Positions 19,315 through 27,690 of a stretch of 64,000 nt of DNA are shown in pieces (positions within the stretch are counted from its first letter, which is position 1; the number at the start of each line of letters is the position of its first letter). The translations under genes were made by a program, and so were the position numbers. Origin of the DNA: Paenarthrobacter sp. GOM3 (GTDB lineage Bacteria; Actinomycetota; Actinomycetes; Actinomycetales; Micrococcaceae); NCBI RefSeq assembly GCF_018215265.2, contig NZ_CP136562.1, positions 4,092,001 to 4,156,000 on the forward strand, written 5' to 3'. The notes below the pieces were generated by a model. The model did not search any database and had not been told where the DNA came from. It saw only the letters and a list, made by a program, of their open reading frames with translations.

Positions 19315-19597
19315 GTCTTTGTCTCCTCAGGCTAGCCGTGGACCCACGGCACGTTTTCAGGGCAGGAACAGAACTGCTGGTGCGGGCCAAGGGTGGCTGG
19401 CCCGGCGTTGCTTCTGCAGATAAGGGGGCTGCTAGCCGCTTCGGTGTTTCCAGCCTACGGAAACGTGGAGGGTACAAGATTCAATACCAAGAGAGACGAT
19501 TCAAGAGTAAAACGTTCAACCAGTCCAAAGTGTGAGCCACGTCATGCCATAAAGCGGCTTCTCGAAGGGGATCGGTCTAGACCACTGGCCGTTATTA

Positions 19598-20206
19598 CTA
19601 ATCCCCGGTCAGCAGGGTGCAGGCCTTCTTCAGGTCCTTCTCTGCCTCGAACAGGGACAACCGACGACACCGGACCGCCTGGACGAGCCCACTCACCAAG
19701 TGCAGCAGGATGCGGGCCCGCACGGTGTCCTTGCCGGTGTCCTTGCTCAGGGAACCAACGACTTCCTCGGACAACGCATCGATTTCACGCAGCAGCTGCG
19801 CCGAATCCTCATCCTTGCCTGCAGGCCGGATCAGGCAGTGCTCCACACCGGGCTGCATCACCCTCAGGTGGAAGATCTCCATCATCAAACCCGCGAGCGC
19901 GTGCCCCTTGCCTTCCCGGCGACGGACGCCGTCCCTGAGCTCACGCAGCTGTTGCCGGTAGACGGCGAGCATGAGGTGGGCGGTCGAGGGAAAATACCGG
20001 TACAGCGTGCCCAGCGGGACGTCGGCGCGCGCAGCGACGTCGGAGAGGCTCAGGGTATCGAACTGCCGCTGGGCAAAGCCGGCAGCTGTCTTGAGGATGC
20101 GGGCATAGCGCAGCTGCTGTCGCGGCGTGGTGGGCGCGGCAGCCATACGGGGCAACCCCGTGGTCAGGTCAAGGGAGTACGGTTCCAGTGAGTTTGATAC
20201 GGGCAT
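19598..20206 (-). CDS. TetR family transcriptional regulator
   Basis: 202-residue TetR-type regulator. The HTH is AGFAQRQFDTLSLSDVAARA followed by DVPLGTLYRYFPSTAHLMLA (about residues 35-75), of the KstR-like kind; the C-terminal helical domain is divergent. I use ATG 20206 because GGAA precedes it and the conserved region starts soon after; the frame remains open upstream without conservation. It is divergent from the first FG-GAP gene (204 bp gap). Ligand and targets unknown. Confidence 0.82.
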   Translation of the reverse strand: MPVSNSLEPYSLDLTTGLPRMAAAPTTPRQQLRYARILKTAAGFAQRQFDTLSLSDVAARADVPLGTLYRYFPSTAHLMLAVYRQQLRELRDGVRRREGKGHALAGLMMEIFHLRVMQPGVEHCLIRPAGKDEDSAQLLREIDALSEEVVGSLSKDTGKDTVRARILLHLVSGLVQAVRCRRLSLFEAEKDLKKACTLLTGD

Positions 20207-20409
20207 TTCCGGCGATCTCTTGGCAGGCTGACAAGGAAACGGCCGGCTGCGTAAAGACCCGCGGCTGGCCGATCGCATCAATGATACGGGAGCTAAATGA
20301 CCGTTTCCTGAGAGCTGGCCCGACGCCGCAGCGTGCACGCCGCTCCCGGCTATTGCCCCTGCCCGCACATACACTGCATGCAGGCTTGGAACCCATACGG
20401 GAGGAACAG

Positions 20410-21537
20410 ATGAGGACATTTCGACGTCGGGTGGCAGCAGCACTGCTGGCCGCCACTGTGGCGGCCATGGCATTTAGCCCCCTGCCGGCGTCGGCTGCCC
20501 CCAGCAGCGGGCCCGATCCCATCCTCAACGGAGAAGCTTTCGTCGGCAAGAAGCTGACCGCGGATATTGGCCTGTACACGTTCTACGGCTGCGGAGGCGG
20601 GAAGGGGCCGGACTTCACCGTCTATTGGACCCGGGACGGTTTCCTGGTGGCCGGCGAGACGGCGCGGAGCTACGTCCTGGAGCCGGAAGACGCCGGCGCA
20701 CGCATGGCTGTTCACGTTACCGCCAGCAAAACTGCCTGCGGCGGAGAGTCCCTGCACAGCACGGAGACCAGGCCAGTGGGAGACGTCAACAGGGCAGCCG
20801 GTTTCACCGGCCGGAGCTTCGAACTCCTGACCCGCGCCAACGATGGATCGCTGCTGCTGTACGGGCGGAAAGGCGGCGCCTGGGATCCCGCACGAACGGT
20901 GGGCTGGGGCTTCAACATCTTCAACCTTGTCCTCTCGCCCGGCGACTTCGACGGGGACGGCAAGAGCGATGTGATCGTCCGTGACACCGCAGGAGGCCTC
21001 TATCTGTTTAGTGGCGACGGTGCCGGGGGCTGGAAGCCTGCCCGGAGCATCGGCAACGGGTGGAACGTCTTCGATTCCATCGTCAGCCCAGGCGATTTCA
21101 ACGGCGACGGGCACAACGACATCCTCGCCCGCGAGCCCGGGGGCGCCCTCTACCTCTACCCCGGAAACGGCGCCGGAGGCTGGCTGGCGCGTACCGCCGT
21201 CGGGACTGGTTGGAACGTGATGGATGCGCTGGTGACCCCGGGAGATTTCAACGGCGACGGCACCGTGGACGTCCTCGCTCGGGACCGCAATGGCTACCTG
21301 TACTTCTATGGCGGAAACGGCTCCGGCGGATGGACCCGGTCCTGGTTGATCGGTGTCGGCTGGAATGCGTTGAAGTCCATCGGCGCTGCCGGGGACTTCA
21401 ATGGCGACGGCTTCCCCGATGTCCATGCCGTAGACCAACAGGGACGACTGGTGGCCTACTACAGTGACGGTCGCAGCGGCTGGAAGGGGTCGGAGGCCGT
21501 GGGCGCAGGCTTCGGATGGTTCACAGGGATCTTCTAG
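20410..21537 (+). CDS. Secreted FG-GAP/VCBS repeat protein, copy 1
   Basis: 375-residue exported protein. A Sec signal peptide (RRRVAAALLAATVAAMAFSP, cleavage after PASA) leads into an Ig-like or bacterial repeat domain of about 85 residues (VYWTRDGFLVAGETARSYVL) with a cysteine pair, then a beta-propeller-like set of FG-GAP/VCBS repeats. Each has a calcium-loop motif: GDFDGDGKSD, GDFNGDGHND, GDFNGDGTVD, GDFNGDGFPD. Blades repeat about every 48 residues with GxGWN(V/I) strands. GGGAGGAA precedes ATG 20410. Probably binds a surface ligand or polysaccharide; no catalytic domain is seen. First of three tandem paralogues. Confidence 0.85.
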   Translation: MRTFRRRVAAALLAATVAAMAFSPLPASAAPSSGPDPILNGEAFVGKKLTADIGLYTFYGCGGGKGPDFTVYWTRDGFLVAGETARSYVLEPEDAGARMAVHVTASKTACGGESLHSTETRPVGDVNRAAGFTGRSFELLTRANDGSLLLYGRKGGAWDPARTVGWGFNIFNLVLSPGDFDGDGKSDVIVRDTAGGLYLFSGDGAGGWKPARSIGNGWNVFDSIVSPGDFNGDGHNDILAREPGGALYLYPGNGAGGWLARTAVGTGWNVMDALVTPGDFNGDGTVDVLARDRNGYLYFYGGNGSGGWTRSWLIGVGWNALKSIGAAGDFNGDGFPDVHAVDQQGRLVAYYSDGRSGWKGSEAVGAGFGWFTGIF

Positions 21538-21589
21538 CAACATTCCAGCCGCGGTACCATTAACCCCATAAAAGTCTGGGGAGGACACA

Positions 21590-22735
21590 ATGAGTGCTTC
21601 ATCACGCCCTACGTTCGGCGTGCGCCGGGCGTTGGCTGGGCTCGCGGCGGCTGTCGTCGCCATTGCAACCTTTGCACCGGCGCCCGCCATGGCAACAATG
21701 GATCCCGAACCGCCGGTCATCACAGGAGCCCCCTTCGCCGGATCGACGCTCACCGTTTCCTGGGACCCGTACGCCTATAAGGGCTGCGGCGCCGGAGCCG
21801 GCCCCGACACGCGCATCTACTGGACCCGCGACGGCGAGGTGGCCACGGACCACCCCACATGGCCCAACTACGTCCTCGACGAAGAGGACCGCGGCAAGAC
21901 CATAGCCGCCCACCTTGTTGCGAACTACCCCTGCGAAGACCTGGAGGTGGCCAGCGAAGAGACCGCGCCCATCTCCGCTTCGCACCGTCCCAGTGGATTC
22001 ACCAGCCGGAGCGCCTTCGAACTGCTGGCCCGCCGCTCCGACGGCGCACTGATGATGTACCCGCGCATCAACAACACCTGGGAGCCGGCCCGCACGGTTG
22101 GCGCCGGCTGGAACATCTTCCCCACGGTCCTGTCCCCGGGTGATTTCGACGGCGACGGCAATAACGACGTACTCGGCAGGGACTCCGCAGGCGGCCTCTA
22201 CCTGTACAGCGGCGACGGCTCCGGCGGCTGGACCGGCCCACGCAAGGTGGGTACGGGCTGGAACATCTTCACAGCACTCGTCTCACCCGGGGACTTCAAC
22301 AGCGACGGCACCAACGATGTGCTCGCCCGCGACTCCAACGGCATCCTCTACCTCTACCCCGGCGATGGACACGGCGGATGGTTGCCGCGTTCCGTAGCTG
22401 GACAGGGTTGGAACGCCCTGAACACCCTCATCACTCCCGGCGATTTCGACGGCGATACCAACGTCGACGTGCTGGCCCGCGACTCGACCGGGAACTTGAA
22501 GCTATACCGCGGCAACGGCGCCGGTGGCTGGAACGGCATGAGCGTCGTGGGCCAGGGCTGGAGCGGCATGAGCAAGATCGGCAGTGCCGGAGACATCAAC
22601 GGCGACGGCAACTTTGACGTCTTCGCCGTGGATGGATCAGGCCAGCTGAAGGCCTATTACGGGAACGGCAAGGCCGGTTGGAACGGGTCCGCCGTAGTTG
22701 GTTGGGGCTGGGGCGGGTTCACGGACCTTTTCTAG
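21590..22735 (+). CDS. Secreted FG-GAP/VCBS repeat protein, copy 2
   Basis: 381 residues, same architecture as copy 1: signal peptide (ALAGLAAAVVAIATFAPAPA, cleavage near AMA), Ig-like domain (IYWTRDGEVATDHPTWPNYV) with cysteines, then FG-GAP blades with GDFDGDGNND, GDFNSDGTND, GDFDGDTNVD and GDINGDGNFD. One loop has Ser in place of Gly. GGGGAGGA precedes the ATG by five bases. It starts 52 bp after copy 1 and has its own short leader, so it may be co-transcribed or separately promoted. Confidence 0.86.
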   Translation: MSASSRPTFGVRRALAGLAAAVVAIATFAPAPAMATMDPEPPVITGAPFAGSTLTVSWDPYAYKGCGAGAGPDTRIYWTRDGEVATDHPTWPNYVLDEEDRGKTIAAHLVANYPCEDLEVASEETAPISASHRPSGFTSRSAFELLARRSDGALMMYPRINNTWEPARTVGAGWNIFPTVLSPGDFDGDGNNDVLGRDSAGGLYLYSGDGSGGWTGPRKVGTGWNIFTALVSPGDFNSDGTNDVLARDSNGILYLYPGDGHGGWLPRSVAGQGWNALNTLITPGDFDGDTNVDVLARDSTGNLKLYRGNGAGGWNGMSVVGQGWSGMSKIGSAGDINGDGNFDVFAVDGSGQLKAYYGNGKAGWNGSAVVGWGWGGFTDLF

Positions 22736-22748
22736 CCTTCACGGCGTA

Positions 22749-22783
22749 GGGAACCCTCCGGCGACATCCGGACGGGTTCCTTC
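22749..22783 (+). terminator. Hairpin terminator after FG-GAP copy 2
   Basis: GGAACCC-TCCGG and CCGGA-CGGGTTCC form an interrupted stem with a six-base loop, followed by TTCG, just after the stop codon. The tail is short. Confidence 0.6.
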
Positions 22784-22888
22784 GCCATAAACGGGCACTC
22801 TCTATTCCCGCGCTCCCGCAGGCGGTACTGTCATCCCAATTGATCTCTTTCGGCAATCTCCATGCCGCCTAATTTCCTGGGGGAATCC

Positions 22889-23881
22889 TTGGTCTTCAAA
22901 CCTGCCCTGCGCGCGCCTGCGCGCCGCCTGCTCTCCGTGTTAAGTGTGCCCTTCCTGGCCGCAGGACTGTTGGCAACTGCACTGCCGGTTTCCGCAGCGA
23001 CGGCGACCACAGAAACCGCCTCGACTTTCCGGACCGCAGCGGGCCTGGAAACGGCCAACGCCATGCCTATCGAAGCAAACCCCCGCTCAAAGGGCTTCGA
23101 TGGCGACGGCACCTTCGACTTGTTCGCCCGCGACAACGCCGGCCGCTTGCTCCTCTACCCCACCGACGGACGCGGCAACTGGCAGGCACCGCGAGTGATC
23201 GGCAATGGCTGGCACATCTACAACCTCCTGGTTTCGCCGGGAGATTTCGACGGCGACGGCACAGTGGACGTCATGGGCCGCGACGGCTACGGACGGCTTT
23301 TCCTCTACCAGGGAAATGGTGCCGGAGCCTGGAAGCAGGCCTTCCAAATCGGCCAAGGCTGGCAAGGTTTCGTCAACCTCATCGCACCCGGCGACCTGAA
23401 CGGCGATGGCACCAATGACATCCTTGCCCAGGATGCAGCCGGCAACGTGTTCCTCTACCCCGGAAACGGGCGGGGCGGCTGGCTGGCACCAAGCAAGGTC
23501 TCCTCGGCCTGGCAGGGACTTGATGCTGCCGGAGCCGGGCATTTCTATGGCACACCCGAGGCTGTGGTCCTTAGCCGCAACAGGTTTGGGGACCTTCAGG
23601 TCCGCTCGTCGCCGCGCAACGGATTCTTCTTTGAATACGGTGATCCCAGCGGCTACGACGGAGTCATTGGGAGGGGTTGGGAGGCCCTCAGTCGTTTTGG
23701 GGTTGCCGGTGACTTCAATGGAGATGGCTACAACGACGTTTACGGCATCGCTCCGAACGGCCTGCTGACGATGTATCTCGCCGATCCTTCAGGCTTCAGC
23801 AGCCGGGGCATCTATGGCTTCAAGTGGAAAGGGCAGCCCGTGGTGGGCAGCGGCTGGAACGTCATGAACTACGTCTTCTAG
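22889..23881 (+). CDS. Secreted FG-GAP/VCBS repeat protein, copy 3 (lacks Ig-like domain)
   Basis: About 330 residues. Signal peptide (LLSVLSVPFLAAGLLATALP, cleavage near VSA), then directly FG-GAP blades: FDGDGTFDLFARD, GDFDGDGTVD, GDLNGDGTND, GDFNGDGYND. Unlike copies 1 and 2 it has no Ig-like domain, and the fourth blade is degenerate. I prefer the TTG at 22889 (GGGGGA four bases upstream), which gives a normal signal peptide; an ATG at 22862 is in frame but without a ribosome-binding site. It ends three bases before the stop of the convergent MFS gene. Confidence 0.8.
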   Translation: MVFKPALRAPARRLLSVLSVPFLAAGLLATALPVSAATATTETASTFRTAAGLETANAMPIEANPRSKGFDGDGTFDLFARDNAGRLLLYPTDGRGNWQAPRVIGNGWHIYNLLVSPGDFDGDGTVDVMGRDGYGRLFLYQGNGAGAWKQAFQIGQGWQGFVNLIAPGDLNGDGTNDILAQDAAGNVFLYPGNGRGGWLAPSKVSSAWQGLDAAGAGHFYGTPEAVVLSRNRFGDLQVRSSPRNGFFFEYGDPSGYDGVIGRGWEALSRFGVAGDFNGDGYNDVYGIAPNGLLTMYLADPSGFSSRGIYGFKWKGQPVVGSGWNVMNYVF

Positions 23882-23884
23882 GAA

Positions 23885-25189
23885 CTAGTCGACGCTCTTG
23901 ATCTTCACCACGAACACGGCGCCCAGGAGCCCGATGACTGCGGCGGCTACGTACAGCGAGACGTAGCCGCCCCAGAACTGAACGAACACGAAGGCGATCG
24001 CCGGGGCGAGGACTTGGGGCAGGGAATTCGCGATGTTGATGACGCCAAGGTCCCGGCCGCGGTCCAAAGCCGTGGGCAGTACCTGGGTAATGAGCGCGAA
24101 GTCCACCGCAAGGTAGGCCCCAAAACCGATTCCGAGCACGGCCGCGCCGGCAAGTCCGCCGATCCACGTCGGAGCAAAAGCAAGAATCAGAGATGCCGCG
24201 GCAATGATGACCGACGACGCTATGACCAAGGGCTTCCGCTTTCCCATCCGGTCACTCAAGCGTCCGCCCAGAACACTGGTGATGATGACGGTCACCGCGT
24301 AAAGACCGGTCAGGACCAGCACGCCGAACTCAGGCTCAATCCCTTGGGTCTCCTTCAGGCGCACAATGTCGCTGAGGAAGAAGAGAAGATACAGGGTGAT
24401 CATGTGGTTGCCCGTGCTGACCAGCAGCCTTGTAAGCCAGGCCCACGCAAAGTCGGGATAGCGTTTGGGCGAAACCCAAAACCCCTTGATGAACTGCCAC
24501 AGGCTGAACGGCGGCCGCTCCTGCTGCGGCAAGGGTTGGTCGTCGCTCTTGAACAGATAAAGCACGACGCCGGCCAACAGCGCCGCTGCGCACACCCAGT
24601 ACCCGGCGGCAAAGTTTCCGGCCACGACGGCCGCGATCACGGCGCCAACGAGGATGCCCACCGTTTGTCCCATGGCAGCCAGGCCGCCGACCGTTCCACG
24701 CTGGGGCACAGGAACGCGGTCCGGGACAGCGGCCGTTATGGCGGCGTACATGGCGTTGGCGCCGGCCTGCACCAGGCACCACAGGAACGCCATCACGGCA
24801 ACGTTCGGAGCACCTGCCAAAGCCACGAGCGCGACTGCGCCGAGAATGGCACCCATGAGGACCCATGGGACACGGCGACCAAAGCGGGAGGTAGTCCGGT
24901 CGCTGAAGGCGCCAAATAAGGGGTTGGCCACCATGGAAACGGCCGCACCGCACCCCGTCACCAGCGCGAGGATCGCTTCCTTCTGGCCCTCGTCAAAATG
25001 GGCGGCCTGTTGCCCCAGAAGCACCTGCAGGGGACCAAAAAACGCAGCGTTGATACCCAGGTTAACCAGCACTACACCCGTAACCCAGAGCGGCCGGACC
25101 CGATCAACCGGCTCGGCGAGTGCCGTCGTGGCACCGCCGTGGACGGCGGTTGGGTCCGGCACCGGGCCCGGAAGGTCGGACAGGCTCAT
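23885..25189 (-). CDS. MFS transporter (12 helices, unknown substrate)
   Basis: 434-residue major facilitator. The helix 2-3 loop is GAFSDRTTSRFGRRVPWVLM, with DRTT-R-GRR-P as in the sugar-cation/SLC45-like branch, and the matching second-half loop is GGRLSDRMGKRKPLVIA. AVPDRVPVPQRGTVGGLAAM lies in the helix 4-5 region. About 12 hydrophobic segments. No neighbouring catabolic gene points to the substrate; a sugar or glycoside is a guess from the branch. It is convergent with FG-GAP copy 3. Confidence 0.82.
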   Translation of the reverse strand: MSLSDLPGPVPDPTAVHGGATTALAEPVDRVRPLWVTGVVLVNLGINAAFFGPLQVLLGQQAAHFDEGQKEAILALVTGCGAAVSMVANPLFGAFSDRTTSRFGRRVPWVLMGAILGAVALVALAGAPNVAVMAFLWCLVQAGANAMYAAITAAVPDRVPVPQRGTVGGLAAMGQTVGILVGAVIAAVVAGNFAAGYWVCAAALLAGVVLYLFKSDDQPLPQQERPPFSLWQFIKGFWVSPKRYPDFAWAWLTRLLVSTGNHMITLYLLFFLSDIVRLKETQGIEPEFGVLVLTGLYAVTVIITSVLGGRLSDRMGKRKPLVIASSVIIAAASLILAFAPTWIGGLAGAAVLGIGFGAYLAVDFALITQVLPTALDRGRDLGVINIANSLPQVLAPAIAFVFVQFWGGYVSLYVAAAVIGLLGAVFVVKIKSVD

Positions 25190-25346
25190 GGAAGATTCCC
25201 CCTCGTATCAATCTTTGGATTCAGCCTAGCGTGGCGGGACGACACCGGACCGCCATCCTGACCTTTATCCACATATGCCCGAAAAGTGCACGGTGGGAGG
25301 GAACGCGGGAGGTTAGTGTGGCATGAACCGACGAAGGAGCAGCATT

Positions 25347-25820
25347 GTGAACGAGCACCCCAATACCGCCGACCTCTACGATGAACGCGGTGAAGAACTT
25401 GAGTCCATATCCCTGCAGTTCCAGGACCTCGGCGGACACTCGCACTTCGGCGGGCCCGTGCGGACCATCCGGTGCCTCGAGGACAATGCCTTGGTCAAGA
25501 CTGTGCTCGGGTCACCAGGAGAGGGAGCCGTCCTGGTGATCGATGGCCAGGGATCCCTGCGAACGGCACTCATGGGCGACATGATCGCTGAGAGCGCCGT
25601 AGCCAACGGATGGGCCGGCGTGGTCATCAACGGTGCTGTGCGCGACAGAGTGGCCATCGCCCACTTGCCCTTGGGCGTCAAAGCCCTCGGCAGCAACCCC
25701 CGGAAGAGCGCCAAAACCGGTGCAGGCGAGGCAGATGTCGAGCTTGTCATCGATGGCGTTCGTGTTCTACCGGGCGTGATGATTTACTGCGACCCGGACG
25801 GCATCCTGGTGGAGCGCTGA
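25347..25820 (+). CDS. RraA-like protein / putative HMG aldolase
   Basis: 157-residue RraA-family protein. The family core GDMIAESAVANGWAGVVING leads into AVRDRVAI; from the Asp of GDM to the Arg of AVRD there are exactly 20 residues between, giving the D-X20-R-D arrangement described for 4-hydroxy-4-methyl-2-oxoglutarate (class II pyruvate) aldolases of this family. So it may be an aldolase rather than an RNase E inhibitor. GTG 25347 has GGAG at 25335; an ATG at 25323 is in frame but poorly placed. No pathway neighbours. Confidence 0.8.
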   Translation: MNEHPNTADLYDERGEELESISLQFQDLGGHSHFGGPVRTIRCLEDNALVKTVLGSPGEGAVLVIDGQGSLRTALMGDMIAESAVANGWAGVVINGAVRDRVAIAHLPLGVKALGSNPRKSAKTGAGEADVELVIDGVRVLPGVMIYCDPDGILVER

Positions 25821-25889
25821 TACCGCCGGATCCGTCAACAACGGACCCTGCCCAGGAAATGTTCTCACTCCGGGAATCAAACAGGCATT

Positions 25890-25916
25890 AGGATAGTTAC
25901 TGAAAGCAACTATCCT
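25890..25916. promoter_or_regulatory. Palindromic operator upstream of DHA2 MFS gene
   Basis: AGGATAGTT-N9-AACTATCCT, a perfect 9-bp inverted repeat, ends 34 bp before the transporter start. The TAGTTACTGAAAGCAACTA core resembles MarR-type operators. No T-run follows, so an operator is more likely than a terminator of the preceding gene. Confidence 0.6.
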
Positions 25917-25950
25917 GCTTAATCCCTTTTCTGCCATCTCTGGAGAAGAT

Positions 25951-27603
25951 ATGTCCAAATCCACGCCCGTGCGGGCCGCCGGTGAGGTGCTGACGCATCG
26001 TCAGACGCTCACCGTCATGGTGGGACTCATGCTCGGCATGTTCCTGTCGTCGTTGGACCAAACCATCGTGTCCACGTCCATCTACACCATCGCCAACGAC
26101 CTGGACGGACTGTCCCTCCAGGCTTGGGCCACCACTGCTTACCTCATTACGTCGACCGTCAGCACGCCGCTCTATGGCAAGCTCAGCGACATCTTTGGCC
26201 GTCGGCCGCTGTACCTCACTGCCATCCTGGTGTTCCTGGCTGGCTCCCTGTACGCGGGATCGGTCCACTCCATGACTGAGCTCGCCATTGCCCGTGGCAT
26301 CCAGGGGCTTGGTGCCGGTGGCTTGCTGGCATTGGCGCTGACCATCATCGGCGACATCGTTGCTCTGAAGGACAGGGCAAAATACCAGGGCTATTTCATG
26401 TCCGTCTTCGGCATTTCCTCGGTTCTTGGCCCTGTGATTGGCGGCGCTTTCGCCGGCTCGGCCAACATCCTGGGCTTCGACGGCTGGCGCTGGGTGTTCT
26501 TCATCAACCTGCCTATCGGCCTCGCTGCGCTGGTTGTGGTCTTCATGTACCTGCACCTGCCCGCGCGGCACGTGAAACAGAAGATCGACTACTGGGGCGC
26601 GGCAGCCATCACCTTGGCCATCGTTCCGTTGCTGCTGGTTGCTGAACAGGGACGCACGTGGGGCTGGTCCTCGGGCGGATCGTGGCTCTGCTACGGCCTC
26701 GGCGTCATCGGCATCGTAGCGTTCCTGCTGGCTGAGAAGCGTGCCGGCGACTACGCCTTGATTCCGCTGCGCCTCTTCAAGAACACCACCTTCGGCTTGT
26801 CGTCGCTGTTGAACTTCATCATCGGTATCGGCATGTTCGGCGCGATTGCCATGCTGCCCATGTACTTACAGCTGGTGAAGGGCCTCACCCCCACCGAGGC
26901 TGGCCTGATGATGATCACCTTCACCGTAGGCATCCTCTTCGGTTCCATCTCCGCCGGACGGACCATCTCCTCTTCCGGCGTCTACAGGATCTTCCCCATC
27001 ATGGGAACGGCAGTCCTGGCAGCCGCGGCAACCGTCATGGGCTTCGTACTCGGAGTCGACACGGGCCTCTGGGTTCCCGGATTGATTGCGGTGTTCTTCG
27101 GTGTCGGCCTAGGCTTCTGCATGCAGCCGCTGACGCTGGCCATGCAGGTCTCCGTCCCACCCAAGGACATGGGTGTGGGTACTTCCACGGCTGCGTTCTT
27201 CCGCTCCATGGGTGGCGCAGTGGGCACGGCCGTGTTCATCTCGATGCTGTTCAGCACGGCAGCAGACAAGATCGCTGATGGCATGAAGACAGCCGCCTCC
27301 AGCCCGGATTACCAAGCCGTCATGCGGGATCCGGCAGTTGCCTCCGACCCCGCGAATGCCAAGCTTTTTGATTTCTTCAAAAACGGCGCCAATAACGACT
27401 CACTGAATGACACCAGCTGGTTGCATTCGGCCAACAGCACGCTCACCCGGCCCATCACCGAGGGTTTTGCCCAAGCCATTGATGTGGTCATGCTGACCGC
27501 GGCTGGGCTCATGATCATCGCATTCCTGATCAGCTTCGCATTGCCCAACAAGAAGCTCACGGATCCCAAGGCTGCGGCCAAGGATTCTGTTCCGGCGCAC
27601 TAA
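25951..27603 (+). CDS. DHA2-family (14-helix) MFS multidrug exporter
   Basis: 550-residue EmrB/QacA-type drug:H+ antiporter. Markers are LMLGMFLSSLDQTIVSTSIY in helix 1 (acidic LDQTIV motif), the loop LYGKLSDIFGRRPLYLTAIL, ARGIQGLGAGGLLALALTII with motif C-like glycines in helix 5 (SVFGISSVLGPVIGGAFAG), and WRWVFFINLPIGLAALVVVF. About 14 hydrophobic segments; an extra soluble loop before the last helix contains KNGANNDSLNDTSWL. ATG 25951 has GGAGAAG upstream. The palindrome 34 bp upstream suggests control by a MarR or TetR protein encoded elsewhere. Confidence 0.9.
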   Translation: MSKSTPVRAAGEVLTHRQTLTVMVGLMLGMFLSSLDQTIVSTSIYTIANDLDGLSLQAWATTAYLITSTVSTPLYGKLSDIFGRRPLYLTAILVFLAGSLYAGSVHSMTELAIARGIQGLGAGGLLALALTIIGDIVALKDRAKYQGYFMSVFGISSVLGPVIGGAFAGSANILGFDGWRWVFFINLPIGLAALVVVFMYLHLPARHVKQKIDYWGAAAITLAIVPLLLVAEQGRTWGWSSGGSWLCYGLGVIGIVAFLLAEKRAGDYALIPLRLFKNTTFGLSSLLNFIIGIGMFGAIAMLPMYLQLVKGLTPTEAGLMMITFTVGILFGSISAGRTISSSGVYRIFPIMGTAVLAAAATVMGFVLGVDTGLWVPGLIAVFFGVGLGFCMQPLTLAMQVSVPPKDMGVGTSTAAFFRSMGGAVGTAVFISMLFSTAADKIADGMKTAASSPDYQAVMRDPAVASDPANAKLFDFFKNGANNDSLNDTSWLHSANSTLTRPITEGFAQAIDVVMLTAAGLMIIAFLISFALPNKKLTDPKAAAKDSVPAH

Positions 27604-27628
27604 CACCGGAACACGCTCTCTACGGCAA

Positions 27629-27669
27629 GAAGAACGGCAGGCAGTCCACGGACTGCCTGCCGTTCTTTT
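27629..27669. terminator. Bidirectional terminator between MFS and HAL-family genes
   Basis: Perfect stem AGAACGGCAGGCAGTCC / GGACTGCCTGCCGTTCT with a one-base gap, then TTTTG on the plus strand and a matching run on the minus strand. It serves the convergent MFS and lyase genes. Confidence 0.9.
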
Positions 27670-27690
27670 GTCGTGAGAAGCCGGTCCAGA

